Origin: Epiperipatus broadwayi
Lineage: Eukaryota; Onychophora; Udeonychophora; Euonychophora; Peripatidae
NCBI GenBank assembly: GCA_028023455.1
Contig: JAQFVV010006255.1
Location: 7,048,501 to 7,112,500 of the forward strand
Reading direction: 5' to 3'
DNA: 64,000 bases
The translations under genes were made by a program, and so were the position numbers. This document shows positions 32,212-45,262 of this stretch, in pieces. Under the pieces are notes generated by a model. That model was given only the letters and a program-made list of their open reading frames with translations, had not been told where the DNA came from and did not search any database. Position 1 is the first letter of the stretch. Each line of letters begins with the position of its first letter.

Positions 32212-33913
32212 TGTATCGGATTCGATCCACTGCTGCTCACACTTCATCTTCAAATTGGTTTAGCTGTGCTTCAACCTTATCTATAATAAATTTATAATCT
32301 TATTTAATTATAAATATTACGTGAACAAACCAGCATGTTTGAGCAGAGTGGAGAATACCATTGATAGCAGAGCTGTCAATAATATCCATGATCAGATCGA
32401 GCTATGCAATGCATAACACAATCACATTTCCAGAGATCATGGCCTACCTCGGCTGCCAGATTCAAATCCCTACTACCCAAAAACTATTTGTTTCAGAGTA
32501 AACCCCAGGTGCCAGCTAGTCTAAAACTAACATGTTCGGACAGTAGGCCCATAATCCAGCACTCGAAAAATCCCTTAACTAGCTCAGCTATTTTTTAATT
32601 CAATAACAAATTATAGTTTCAATTAGTAGTGAAAAGAATTGACCGACAAATAAAATTTTAAGTTTAAAGACAATTTATTTTAATTAACATTTATTAAACT
32701 AATTTTAAATATTTTATAAAACTTATTTACTATTATAACACACACATTTTTAATTCACACACTATAATATCTTATGAGAAAGCATTAAATATTTGAAATA
32801 CAAAATACACTGAAATCACTATATACTAATGCATGAACACACACAACATTTTAAACACACATATTAATAGTTCGTCTATGTATGCTATAGAGTTCTTAAA
32901 CTTGACTCTTGAGGCTTTATGAATGCGATGGCTACTTTAGAAGTAAGAAAATGTTATTACCTAGGATTTTGAATGTGGATACATCTTGCTGTTTGCTGCT
33001 TCTAATGAAGTATTTCTAACCGGTTAGATTTGAAATTTTCTTGTGGAGATTTGATGCTGATTATTCCGAGGCATTTTCTTTAAGACAATTAGATATTGAG
33101 TGGCTTCAGGTTGTTATGCAGGCATCACTTTTATCGGGTAGGTTGGCTGTTTTCATTGGACTTCAGGCTGGAGAAAGTCATATATTTTCCGAGGTTTTAA
33201 CACTGCATTCTTGATTCTGATATAACTCACTAATAGATTGTACTGAACTGTTATCTCAAACGCAACTCGAATGCAACTCAAACTCAACTAACTGTCTGAT
33301 AAAAAATTGACTATTTATACATATGACGTGTTGTCATTTTGATATCCTTCAGCTATATCTGTTGTCGAATTCCTTTGATAATCTTTTAATTATGTGTTTT
33401 TTGGAGATCGTTTAATTAGTAGCCATGTAAACGTGTTGTTTTTATATCTTTAGTTAGTAGCCATCGCTGTGTTTTTAAATATATTTTTTCCTTTATTTCA
33501 TTTTAATATTTATTTTCATGTGTTTTTTAATTTTTTAACTTTCATTTATTTTTAATATTTAATATGCATACATTTATTACATTTACAGTCACATGCACAT
33601 ATATAATTTGAGATCCATTCACTATTTAGTTTTAAGATGACTTTCTTTCTTTAACTCGAATGAAAAGATATTTATGTTTTTAAACTTTACGTTACATTTT
33701 AACTAATAATAATAAAAAAAATTCTTTAACTTCTTTTATGAAACTTTTAGTTTGTTTCTACAGCAAACCCCCATCCCCCCTTTTAATTAATTAATTGTAA
33801 CTTTTACTTCAAGAACTCTTAAAATTTTAACTATACGTTTTCTTTTACGAAATATTTTTATTTTAATAATTTTTTTAAACAAAATTATTATGCGCCAACA
33901 CAATGTTGGTACA
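32212..33913 (-). mobile_element. 3' LTR of element B (1.70 kb)
   Basis: Direct repeat of 38047-39839, with ends TGTATCGG and GTTGGTACA. On the minus strand it is preceded by a purine tract, AAACGGAGGGCGGTGTAA (33914-33931), the expected position of the polypurine tract, which fixes the orientation. Identity with the partner is high by eye (about 95 percent), making this the youngest LTR element in the window. Confidence 0.8.
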
Positions 33914-35304
33914 TTACACCGCCCTCCGTTTGAGAGTAAAATGTGTCATTTTTGACCATTTTATCTCTGACAATTTTAATTCTTAATTCTAAATATAAGT
34001 TTGCTTTTTAATATATTTCACTTTACATGCTAAGGGCAATCTTCAATTATACTTTACTTCTTTCAATGCTGGCAACATTGCTTACAATGCTCTTAGTCCT
34101 GGATAGTGACCACGAGGACAAACTAAATTTGTGGTACAGGGATCTTTGGAGATGAGGCAGATGCAGATTCACTGGCTTATACCGACTTACACATATGAAA
34201 ATGAAGCTTCAGGTGCCGGTCCTCTTGACTGGACTTTGATAAAGAAAAGGTCACTGCGAATGGCAGGATTCATCAACTGTCCATTTTGTCTTACACTTTG
34301 GAAATGAGGAACGAGATATGGGGATTCTCCCCTGAAAAAGTGACTTATGACTTACTCTGGTTGTTCCCAGTGTGCATTTTAAAAGAGGAATGATCCCTGA
34401 TAAGTCCGTTACGGGTGTTAAATTTTATCCAGTCAACAGCTTTAACTTATAACCCTACCCTCATTCCCTTTAATTTCAAACCCTTATACATTCCTATCAC
34501 AACTTAGATTGACTTTACCTTTTATTTGTTAACCTTACAATATTATTTTTAAATTCACATAAACTCTATTATTTTTTAGACCATTACAAACATTATTCTA
34601 CATATTTATTTAATCTTACAATACTATTCTAAACTATCACGGACATTAGTTTACATATTTATTTATATTACAATATTATTTTTAAACCATTACTTTAACT
34701 TCTTTTTTTTTTTTAACGTGCGTATATTCCCAAAAAAAAATCTATTAGTTTATTACAATTCATTCTTTATTATTTTACTACGGATATTTTACACTTATTT
34801 ATTTAACTTCATTTATTGATTTTTTTTTTTTTTGATCTGTTTATTTACGAGCATTTCTTTTTAATTACTATGTGCATGACAAACAAAAAAAATCTTTTAT
34901 TTAGTAAAGCCTCCTTGCTGTTATTTTATGACAATTCATTTTAAATAGCGAAATTCTGATTCTGGCTTATCACCTACGTCAAAATAATAGTATTCAACTC
35001 ATAGTCCATTTCTGGTCCTTATTGTTTCTGTTTACTTTAATATTCCGCCCAATTACTAACTTTTAAATTATGTCAGGCAGTTCCTTCTTTCTTTCTACTA
35101 ATTCACTAACATAAATTATACTCCATATCCTCACGCCTATCCCTTGATTAAAATTTATTACTTTATCTGTTTCCTGTTCTGTTCTATTTTCAACTTTGTA
35201 AATTAGAAAACCTTTAAGCTTCGTGGACCTCTGTATTTTTCCTAACTGTGAATATTTTTTCCTCCACTTTCTTTTTGTTTTAACCCTACACTTAAGACGA
35301 GCCT

Positions 35305-35880
35305 TTATCTTAACCTTTTTAAATTTTGTGAAAACTTTTCTATGCTATCTTCTACCTTGAACTTATGTCTCTCTTCTATTTCTTGAGCTACATTTTCCTC
35401 TGTCTTAGCACTATCCTGTTCTGCTTTAATTTCTATCTCTTTTATCACCTCAATGTCCTTACTTTCTTTGACAAAATCTACTTCTATGATCTGTTGCTTT
35501 TTCTCTACCTTTCCTGTTATCTCACATCTTATTTCTCTTATTTCCACTCTGAGTTCCTTCATTTCTCTAATCTCTGCTCTGAGTTCATTAATTTCTCTTT
35601 TGACCTGATTAATTTCTTCCTTCAATTCTGCTTTGAGTTATTGTTGGCTTTGTTCAAATTTCTGACACAATTCTTCCCTCAATTCTGCTTTGAGTTCTAG
35701 CTGACTCTGCTTGATTTCTTGTATTTCCATTTGAGTTCTTGCTGACTTTGGCTGAATTCTTGCATCATATTCATCATCATTTTCATCATCATCTGCATCT
35801 CAGCTACTTCTTCTTTCTCTTTTTCCACTAACTGGGAATTTTAAAAATATATCGGGCTTTCTTTCGGCTCCATTTTTGAA
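35305..35880 (-). pseudogene. coiled-coil Gag-like N-terminal region of element B
   Basis: A 106-codon open frame (35625-35305) is rich in Glu, Lys and Ile with heptad-like spacing (INELRAEIREMKELRVEIRE). Upstream in shifted frames is a Met/Gln-rich segment near 35800-35745 (MMMKMMMNMMQEFSQSQQE) and an apparent start MEPKESP near 35875. Stops and a frameshift break it. N-terminal coiled coils are common in LTR-element Gag; the resemblance to the gag-like frame of element A suggests related families. No zinc knuckle was found downstream. Confidence 0.5.
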
Positions 35881-36477
35881 AATTTCAATTTCCTTTTTTT
35901 TTTATTAAACTAGCGCTTACATTAAACTAAATTTAATACTATTGTTTATTAATTTCTTTTTAAAACGGAACATATGGCTAACTCCACTTCCTTGTCCTTT
36001 TTCTCTACCCATTCTTAACACCTTAACTCCGCCCAAAATATCTAACTGTCTTTAATTTAAAAGAATAATTGGTTGTCATCGAATAGCCACCATATCCCAC
36101 TTGATGGCGCTGTTGCCAAACAAAAATGATTCAATACAACATTCCCTGGCACGCATTTCAATCTAACATATTGTAGCATTAAAAAAAAAGAAGCGATTCA
36201 TTCTTCTAACATATTCTAGCATAATTCTATATAACCTTTTTTTTTAAATTAAAATAAAAATAAAACTTTTTCTTGTTACATATGTTTTTCCATTTTAGGA
36301 TTCAATATAACATTTCCTACTGCGCACACAATTTAATCGAACATTTTCTAGCCAAATTTTTTTCTTATGGGCCCGCGATTGAATACAACCTTTTTTTTTT
36401 TTTCCTGTTTTAAATAAAAATAAACCTTTTTTTTTTTTTTTTTACAAAAAAAACCTGTTTTTACTTTCATTTATTTT

Positions 36478-36842
36478 AATAGACAGGGTATGAGCACAGA
36501 CTTTCACATGACCCACCACTCTTCACACTATCTCATAACACTGATACACCTGAACACACATATGTCGAAAAGATAAATAATCACCAATATACGTATTTCA
36601 TGCTAAACCAGCAATCATCAGTTGGTCCAGATTACCATCTCTACACATATATGCTACAAGTGCTCAGATATATATTAAGATAGCAAATCCTCCTACTTTA
36701 ATGGACAGGCTTCAATGCACTCCACACTCCAACTCTTCAACCGTCCATCCAATTGAAAATCTGATGATGGTGTATCAGTGTTATGAGATAGTGTGAAGAG
36801 TGGTGGATCATGTGAAAGTCTGTGCTCATACCCTGTCTATTA
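36478..36842 (-). mobile_element. F1 foldback element, copy 2 (inside element B)
   Basis: Arms 36478-36550 and 36770-36842 are reverse complements over about 73 bp with one mismatch. The centre matches 63-444 in reverse orientation, including the hammerhead. The part of the arm nearest the centre (CACTATCTCATA, CTGATA) is shared with copy 1, but the outer 45 bp differs completely (AGACAGGGTATGAGCACAGA here). On the minus strand the outer arm has a degenerate B box, GCTCATACCC. Confidence 0.75.
36576..36636 (-). ncRNA. type I hammerhead ribozyme, F1 copy 2
   Basis: Minus-strand core CTGATGA (36621-36615) and GAAA (36599-36596). Stem II TGCT/AGCA with a T-T mismatch at the base, loop GGTTT. 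Stem III AT/AT around ACGT, a perfect palindrome. Stem I ACCAA/TTGGT plus, after the TGG bulge, a second helix of 5 Watson-Crick and 2 G-T pairs. Cleavage is predicted after the A opposite 36588. Confidence 0.8.
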
Positions 36843-38046
36843 CATATATAGACACAGGTATATAAGCCCGTGTATTTCATCTATTTCTTTTAAGTAAAAA
36901 TAATTTTTTTTTTTTAAATGTGTTTTTAATTTGATATTTTTTAACCAAAAAAAAAAATCATTTGATGGAAATCTGTTTTTAATTGTACTTGTTTGAAAGA
37001 AAAGTAATATTTGATTTGTTTTAAAAAAAAAAATCTGCTTGTAATTTGACCCCCCCCCCCCATTTTTGAACTATATCGATCGATTTTTTAATTAACTAGA
37101 AACCCGAAAATGATTTTACATTTGTTCTAACTTAGACAAAACATTTATTTAGTGAACAAACGAAAACCATTTCACTCGTCAATATTTCAAGAAATAATAG
37201 TAACAAATTTTTTGGACTCACAAAATTTTTTTAAGAAACAAACACAAAATATAACTATTGCATACAATTACAATAATCAAATTCAAAAGATTTTAATTTA
37301 ACAACAAGTAGAATACCCTTCTGATAAAAATGTTGATCAAACTCGCGGCCATTTTCTAAATCTCAACTCTAAAATCTCACGAGAGACGTTACTTCGCCGG
37401 AGAGCTGGTTAAAAACACCCTTCCCCAAATTTAGACAATTGACCATGTCTCTAGTGATTGTTGTTTGCAATGTTAAAATTTAAAATAACAAATACCACAT
37501 CCATTGAAACGAGTTAAACAATTTTAAAATAAACATTTGCACAATTACTTACACTACAATTCTAGAATCCCAAAAGAAAACAAATACTGGAAATGGAAAT
37601 TGTGAAAGTTTCATAGCAACTGCTAAGCCTATTGAAGGTGTCAAAGAGTGATTTTTTTTTTGCGAAAGATAATGGTCATGAAAAAAAAGACCTCAAAATA
37701 TGTATATATGTTACAGTATAACATTACTGACAGCATATATATGTAGGTCTACTAATAGGTATGCCTAGTAAATGGCATTTTAATGTGCTTTTAACTAGGT
37801 AGAACACCCTCAAACGGGTTTTAGCGACTAATCGACGACAACTGAATAATTTATTTTAATAACATAAATGTCAAAATCTCTTTTCATTTAAAGAAAAAAA
37901 AGTTTTTGGTCAATTCTTTTTTTTTATAAATTAAACCACATTAACATACGTAATTTAGCTTTCTTAAAAAAAAAAATTTAAAACAATAGCAAAACATTTA
38001 GTTAACTGTCATTTATGACAGGTCAGCCCATGTTGGTTACGCCATT

Positions 38047-39839
38047 TGTACCGGGTTTGATCTGCTGCCGCTCACACTTCATCTTCAAATTGGTTTAGCT
38101 GTGTTTCAATCTTATTTATAATAAATTTATAATCTTATTTAATTAAATCAATTATTTTATATAGCACGAAGTTTTATAAACTGTATTAGCTAAACAGCAA
38201 TAAGCTGTTGCACATGCGTTTTGCAGATTTTAAAATCTTATTTAATTATAAATATTACGTGAACAAACCAGCACATTTGAGCAGAGTGGAGAATTCCATT
38301 GATAGCAGAGCTGTCAATAATATCCACAATCAGAACGAGCTATGCAACACATAACACAATCACATTTCCAGATCGTGGCCCACCTCGGCTGCTAGATTCA
38401 AACCCCTACTATCCAAACACTATTTGTTTTGAAGAAAACCCCAGGCACCAGCTAGTCTAAAACTAACATGTTCGGACAGTAGGCCCATAATCTAGCGCTC
38501 GAAAAATCCCTTAAGTAGCTCAGCTATTTTTTAATTCAATAACAAATTATAGTTTCAATTAGTGGTGAAAAGAATTGACCAACAAATAAAGTTTTAAGTT
38601 TAAAGACAGTTTATTTTAATTAACATTTATTAAACTAATTTTAAATATGTTATAAAACTTATCTACTATTATAACATGCACATTTTTAATTCACACACTA
38701 TAATATCTTATGAGAAAGCATTAAATATTTGAAATACAAAATACACTGAAATCACTATATACTAATGCATGAATACACACAACATTTTAAACACACATAT
38801 TAATAGTTCGTCTATGTATGCTATAGAGTTCTTAAACGTGACTCTTGAGGCTTTACAAATGCGATGGGTACCTTAGAAATAAGAAAATGTTATTACCTAG
38901 GATTTTGAATGTGGATACATCTTGCTGTTTGCTGCTTCTAATGAAGTATTTCTAACCGGTTAGATTTGAAGTTTTCTTGTGGAGATTTGATGCTGATTAT
39001 TCCGAGGCATTTTCTTTAAGGCTTCAGGTTGTTATGCAGGCATCACTTTTATTGAGTAGGTTGGCTGTTTTCATCAGACTTCAGGCTGGAGAAAGTCATA
39101 TGTTTTCCGAGGTTTTAACACTGCATTCTTGATTCTGATATAACTCACTGATAGATTGTACTGAACTGTTATCTCAAATGCAATTCAAATGTAACTCGAA
39201 CGCAACTCGAACTCAACTAACTGTCCAATAAAAAATTGACTATTTATACATACGACGTGTTGTCATTTTGATATACTCCAGCTATATCTGTTGTCGAAAT
39301 TCCTTTGATAATCTTTTAATTACATGTTTTTTGGAGATCATTTAATTAGTAGCCATGCAAAAGTGTTGTTTTTATATCTTTAATTAGTAGCCATCACTGT
39401 GTTTTTAAATATATTTTTTCTTTTATTTCATTTTAATATTTATTTTCATGTGCTTTTTAATTTTTTAACTTTCATTTATTTTTAATATTTAATACGCATA
39501 CATTTATTACATTTACAGTCGCACGCACATATATAATTTGAGATCCTTTCACTATTTAGTTTTAAGATGACTTTCTTTAACTTGAATGAAAAGAGATTTA
39601 TGTTTTTAAACTTTACATTACATTTTAACTAATAATAATAAAAAAAATTCTTTAACTTCTTTTATGAAACTTTTAGTTTGTTTCTATAGCAAACCCCCAT
39701 CCCCCCATTTAATTAATTAATTGGAACTTTTACTTCAAAAACTCTTACACTTTTAACTATACGTTTTCTTTTACAGAAGATTTATATTTTAATAATTTTT
39801 TTAAACAAAATTATTATGTGCCAACACAATGTTGGTACA
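38047..39839 (-). mobile_element. 5' LTR of element B (1.79 kb)
   Basis: Partner of 32212-33913, with ends TGTACCGGG and GTTGGTACA, flanked on the outside by ATAT (39840-39843), equal to the ATAT before the other LTR. The sequence is low-complexity, so the duplication is only suggestive. It contains an 88-bp insertion (38146-38233) absent from the partner. Confidence 0.8.
38146..38233. mobile_element. 88-bp insertion with perfect 15-bp target duplication
   Basis: AATCTTATTTAATTA occurs on both sides (38131-38145 and 38234-38248) and once in the other LTR at the same place. The insert has a small inverted repeat (CAGCAATAAGCTG) and no recognisable coding or pol III promoter. A 15-bp duplication points to retroposition. 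Confidence 0.7.
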
Positions 39840-42111
39840 ATATATATATTCAAAAATAGTGGGGGGAAAAACCAAACAATTTATTTCTCTTCTTTCAACT
39901 TAAAATTGCTGAAATAAATATAAAATATATAATTTCAAATATAATTTAACAACTTTTTTCTTTTTATTATTATAATTTTTTAAAAATTACATTCACAAGG
40001 ATACATAATGGAATGTCACAATAAATATATATTAAAATGCTACAGAATAAGAGGGTATCAGATAGTGATGCAAATAAAATGTACAAAATAAGCAATAATC
40101 AACAAATGAGTAACAATAAATGAATATGGGTATAAAAAATGAATAAAGAATCAGCATCTGAAGCCAATGTAAATAATAATCATAGCATCATCAAAAATAT
40201 TATAATCATTCTTTGTGAATAGATTTAAAAAAATAGCATAAAATATTGGGCTAATCATCATCTACCCAATACTAAAATTATGACATAATATTATAAAAAC
40301 AATCATCAATATTTATCAAAAATGTTTGGATCATTATACCAATGCTGATCATCATAAATGCTCTGGGCCATCGGGTACCATGATTGTACTGGCTACCAAT
40401 GAATTAATCATCATTATGAAACTTATAACATAAAGTGAGTGAACTACATCATATCAAATTTTGGGATTGCTAGACTCTGGTAATATGAATGAAAAAATAC
40501 ACACATTTTAAACCATACTAGCATTAAATAACTTAGCTGTAATAATTTACAAGAATGACTAATAAACTTATTAATTAGAAATAATAATAAAAATGAAAGA
40601 TCTATTAAATTATTCTATAACACAAATAAACCATTTTGATTTTAATTACAAATGTTTAAAAATATTTCAATAGATTAAAAATTCAAACAATCAAATTTAT
40701 AAAGATATATAAATAAATACTTGAAAGAATGCATATATGACTATATAACCATACAGACAAGAATACATGATAATACAAAATACTCAAACTATTAATAAGC
40801 TAATAAATAATATTTTATTTTAACAAAATACAAATAATTAAATGTTCAATGCAGAGCCAGAGGAAAAGTTGTCAGCGCCCTTATGCAAAACAGAACTGTT
40901 GCCCTGCCCCCCAACAAATAAAAGAAATTATATGTGATTCTATATATATTTTAATGTTTTATTAAAGATAACAATGAAAGAAATCATTATTACATAATTA
41001 AAAATTTACTTTCCGAACTTTTACAGAACTAAATTAAGATACAAAATCATCAACACTTAAGAGTGCTGCATATGTCATTCTCTATAGTTATCACTGACAA
41101 ATTTACTTGCCAATCTTTTTATAAATTTTAATTTCGAAAATTATCTCTACACTAGCTACACTTGTAGGAAGAGTTAGTAATAATCTTAATGATATGCTCA
41201 AATTTGGGTACAAAATAAAATCAATTTCATGAATATAAGTTAAAACATTAAGTGAATTTTTGAATTGAAATAATTCACTTGAAAATAAACTTTTATTGCA
41301 TAAGATGCTTATCTAAGCTAACATTTATCAATAAAAGACTATGATGCATGTTGATTAGAAGCTTTCCTCTACTAAACAATAATATAATATATCAGTCTTA
41401 TTGTCACAAAACTAATTACATAAATCTTCATACAATCTTTATCATACCAATATTAATAAACAAAAGAGGTAATTCTTATAAAATATTTCAAACTATATAA
41501 ACATTTACACCTCTTTAGATAACTTATGCTTTAGTAACCAGATAAAACATAAAATATTATATTTAAATTATGGATAAATAATAATTAATACTAATTAACA
41601 ATCTCTTCTCGACATAAATTACACTTGTACTAAGTCATAATATTGAAATTATTATTTTTTTAATTACTTTATCTATAGAAGTTTTTTTTTGACTTGAGCT
41701 TTCCTCTTGTGAGAACTTTATTTCAACAAAGCAACTATATATAATAAGTAAAAACAAATGTTGGTGAAATCTTTTAGAATGTTTGTTTTAAAAAAATGAT
41801 TGAAAACCTTTGGAGCTTAAATTATAAAATCGCAGAGGCTGGAGAAAAATGAGGTCTAATAAAACAATAAATGACACCACAAATTTTATCTTTTGAATCA
41901 ATCCATGTATGTGGTAAACTTTAAAAAAATCACTATAATTTGTTTTTCTTCATTTGAATAGGTGTAGAGTGGATAATTAGTAATTTCTTAAGAAGTGAAA
42001 TTTGCTAGTATTTCTAAAAAAATTGTTTACAAAGAGTAATTCCATTAATTTGTAAAGCTGGGTTAAAACTAATATTCTAAATGCAGGTGTGTACCAATTT
42101 TTTAAATATTT
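39840..42111. other. AT-rich stretch without recognised feature
   Basis: Contains many TAA-rich short frames and a slightly GC-richer patch at 40850-40920 that I do not recognise. No repeat partner within the window. Confidence 0.4.
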
Positions 42112-42222
42112 GCTTTGGTGGTCGAGATGTCAGCGTGACTGCCTTGCACATGCAGGCAGTTGCCCGGGTTGCGGGTTCGCGTGCCGGACAATGCTATGAC
42201 ACTTAAAAAAAAATAAAAAACT
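42112..42222 (+). mobile_element. tRNA-derived SINE, copy 2
   Basis: A-box-like TGGTCGAGATGTC, B-box-like GCGGGTTCGCGTGCC (42170-42184), then GCTATGACACTT and an A-rich tail (42205-42222). Same family as 2611-2704 and 59717-59827. The A-rich tail marks the 3' end. Confidence 0.75.
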
Positions 42223-43281
42223 ATAGCAGCAAATGACTTTTGATGTATTAGTGTTGGCAAAATAGTTTATAATTTTCCACTTCAAAAACTTCTTTAAATT
42301 TCATTTTTTTAAATGCATTTTACCATGATAAATATTTTTCAGATGTTTTGTTTATTCATTAGGACAGTTGAGAGGTATGCATATAACATTTTAAAACATT
42401 TAAATAAAATATTATACTTTAATAAAATTAAATATACAATTCACAGTGTTACAACAAATGTTTATATTACAGATATTAAAATAAATGATTTTATTTACCA
42501 TTCATACAATAATTGAGATTTTATTTCAAATTTAAAATAACTTTATCTAATATTTTAAAATAATATTCCTTTATATTTAAATATACTCATAAATTCACAT
42601 TTAATTATTGCATTAAAAGTTTGTCACTATTGTAAATAGTTTACCATTATATGTATATGGATATTGCTTTATTAATCGTATTTTAACTAATTTATTCACA
42701 TGTATACAATATTATCTATTTTATTAGGGTATTACCCTTTTTTTTCATTTTAAAGTTATCTTTATGCTATTCTTAGAACTAAATAGAAAACCACAATTTT
42801 TCCAAAATTATTACAAGAATTTCAAATGCTAGGGAGACATCTTGGACTTTTTTTTAAATTTTGCTTGATATGGTAAATTTAAGATATTATTTTTATAATA
42901 TTTTATAAATGTAATTTTATTTATTGGGAAAGTTATAAATGTTCACATGTCATGTTTGATATTATTTGAAAGCAAATTGAAAGGATAACAATTTTAAATT
43001 AATTTAAAAAAAGTATTTGAAAATATTCAGTCATAAAAATCGATCTAATTTAAATCAATATTTTAAATTATATTTTTACTTTGCTAGTTTGTCTTGCAAT
43101 TTTTTTATACAATTTAAAACCAGAAAAATTTCAAATAAATCACATGATCATTTAGATAGTGTGAATAATTAATGTCCAAATTATAAATTTTAGCAAATAA
43201 AAAATTAATAGAAGGGCAGAGCAGGAGGATGAGGTGTGGTTGAAGATGATAGACAATCTGAAGTTATAAAAAAACATGCAC
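42223..43281. other. AT-rich stretch with a weak + strand exon-like signal
   Basis: At 42340-42375 TATTTTTCAG, then 32 bp starting ATGTTTTGTTTATTC and a GTATGCAT donor-like site look like a tiny + strand exon, but the coding stretch is too short to judge. Nothing else recognised. Confidence 0.25.
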
Positions 43282-43385
43282 CTTTTTTGAGGGAGGGGGT
43301 TCTTGTTGGATTTTGGTTATTGTAATTGCTGGGTTGCTCTTTTTCATTTGTTGGTGCTTGTTCTGCTTCTTCACTAAATTTTTTA
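43282..43385 (-). CDS. putative upstream exon of the ZDHHC-like gene
   Basis: A 104-bp minus-strand open segment after acceptor AAACTTTAG, ending at a donor-like GTGCATG. It reads KKFSEEAEQAPTNEKEQPSN, then YNNQNPTRTPSLKK, and ends with one base (G) that forms an Asp codon with the AT opening the exon at 28956-29081. Hydrophilic and Asn/Pro-rich, it would form the loop before the last membrane helix, which in these enzymes is usually short and variable. The + strand also reads open here with a hydrophobic stretch, so the assignment is tentative. Confidence 0.4.
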
Positions 43386-44689
43386 CTAAAGTTTTGTATT
43401 ATAAGAGAAGTTTTAATACGTTTTGTAAGAATGTCAACATATATCCTTAAATTGAATATGTATTTCTAACTTCAAAGTTAATCAAGAATTATATTCCAAT
43501 GCTAAAGAATCTATGCACAATGTGTCGTGGGATGGTGCACCTGAAATGAATCCCCTGGCTTTCCAAATTTAAAATATCACAGATATCATTTTTCCCATAT
43601 CATAATTTTGCTAGAACTATTATTTTATATGAATTACTTGAGTGGAGTTGTGGAAGAAAAGGAGAAAAAAAGGAATTAATTTCTAGAACTATCTATAATC
43701 TTAAACTTATGCTAGAACTACTTTAAAAGTAGTGAAAAAGGAGCAGTATGAAAGATCATGAAATATTAATGAATAACTGTTTAATAGTTGGAAAAAGGAA
43801 AGCTTTAATAAACAAATTGCTAGATTTAGTCATAAAATTCTATGATAATGAGCAAAGTCGGAACTAAATATATTTGAAAATACATTATAAATGTTCTGGA
43901 ATGATAAAGCTAGATTTTGCTTTTAAACTAAAAAAAATAGCTTGAAAATGTGATTTCAAATACTTTTTCAATGAAGATCTTAGAGATTGTTTTATTTGTG
44001 CATATGTGTACATATATAATACCAAACTCACCAAAAAAAAAAACAACAACTTAAATATTAAAAAAAACCCACTTAAATTAAAATTAAGTTTGCTTAGCCA
44101 ACACTAAATATTGGTATATAAATTAATATTGAGATAGGCAGAACATCTCATTATATTAGATTCATGAGATTTGTTTAATTACAATTTTAGAAAAATATAA
44201 TAAAGAAACAAATTAAAAATTATTAAAAAGAATGAATTTTTTTTAGAAAGTATATCTTTTGCATTTTATTATCATCAATTTTCATTGCACATATGCAAAA
44301 GTATATATGGAAATATATACATAATTTTAATGACATTGTAACTGTATATATTTAAATGTACAAATTTTTTTTTTTTCTATTTAAAAATTCTTTTCAAGTT
44401 TTCTTTAAAAAGTGCTTTAATTGCATTAAAGGAATTTAATTAAAGCATTAGAAAAGCTTTAGGTGTGGCTAAAAAAAAGGTGTTTAAGAACATTTTGATT
44501 TTTAGTGGCAACACATACTTTTATAAATGATTTTTAAAATTTAAAAGTACAATAAGAAATGAGATTTTTTTTAAAAATTTCAAGTGCAATAAGAAAAATT
44601 TAAGAGATTTTTTAAAATCTATTTTTTAAAATTGAAGCAAATTATTGGTGTATATATACATATAACACTTTCTACATATATACAACTGC
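43386..44689. other. AT-rich stretch without recognised feature
   Basis: Short frames and A/T runs only. The left limit of the RTE fragment near 44690 shows no target duplication I could identify. Confidence 0.4.
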
Positions 44690-45262
44690 ATATGTTAATA
44701 CAGATGGAAACATAATGGATGAAATTAATCATAGAATTAAACTTGGTTGGAGTGCTTTTGGTAGAAATAACTTGATACTGAAAGGAAATTTGCCTATGTG
44801 TTTGAAAAGGAAGGTTTTTAATAAATGTGTTTGCCAGTTCTTACTTATGGATCTGAGACTTGGACAATTAATAGAAGAGAAATACAGAGACTTCAGACCA
44901 CTCAAAGAAGTATGGAGAGATGCATGTTGGGAGTAACAAGAAGAGATTGAAAACGCCATGTATGGGTAAGAGAACAAACAGGTGTTACTGACCTCATTGA
45001 AAAAATTAAAAGACTGAAATAGAGTTGGGTTGGACATATTGCTAGAAGAGAAGATAATAGATGGACAATTGAAATTTTAAACTGGATTCCAAGAGATTGT
45101 AAAAGACTCAGAAAGAGACCACATATGAGATGGATTGATGAAATAAGAAAGTGTGCAGGGGTGATGTGGAGAAGAGAAGCTAAAGATAGGAAAAGATGGA
45201 TTGAACTTGGAGAGACCTTCATCCTGCAGTGGATTGATAATGGTTGATGATGATGATGTTAA
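44690..45262 (+). pseudogene. RTE-type LINE, 3' end of reverse transcriptase, 5'-truncated
   Basis: The frame from about 44690 reads MDEINHRIKLGWSAFGRNN, then LPMCLKRKVFNKCV, the conserved C-terminal part of RTE-clade reverse transcriptases (EINRRI-LGW-AFG, CLK-KVF-CV-LPVLTYG). After a frameshift near 44835 it continues with SETWTINRREIQRLQTTQRS, MLGVTRRD, WVGHIARREDNRW and RWIDEIRKCAG. It ends in a (TGATGATGATG) tract at 45245-45258, the 3' terminus typical of RTE elements. Two in-frame stops show decay. Minus-strand Ser/Leu-rich frames here are shadows. Confidence 0.88.

Larger units (their letters stand above)
33914..38046 (-). mobile_element. internal region of LTR element B (gag-like only, no pol)
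   Basis: About 4.1 kb between LTRs. On the minus strand the primer-binding site, TGGCGTAACCAACATGGG (38027-38044), starts two to three bases after the 5' LTR. A gag-like coiled-coil frame lies at 35305-35880, a degenerate region at 34080-34440, and the polypurine tract at 33914-33931. An F1 foldback is inserted at 36478-36842. I see no protease, reverse transcriptase or integrase motif, so mobilisation would need another element. The stretch 36843-38020 is T- and A-rich with a small GC-richer patch (37340-37430) that I do not recognise. Confidence 0.65.

Noticed and set aside
35365-35700. 111-codon + strand frame rich in Phe, Leu, Ser
   Set aside because: Antisense shadow of the Glu/Lys-rich coiled-coil frame of element B on the minus strand.
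42340-42385. 32-bp + strand micro-exon (CAG/ATG..GAG AG/GTATGC)
   Set aside because: Splice-like borders but too short to judge and no adjacent + strand exons.
43258-43440. + strand frame with a hydrophobic span (ILVIVIAGLLFFICWCLF)
   Set aside because: No start codon or acceptor; more likely the shadow of the minus-strand Asn/Gln/Pro-rich exon, though this is not certain.
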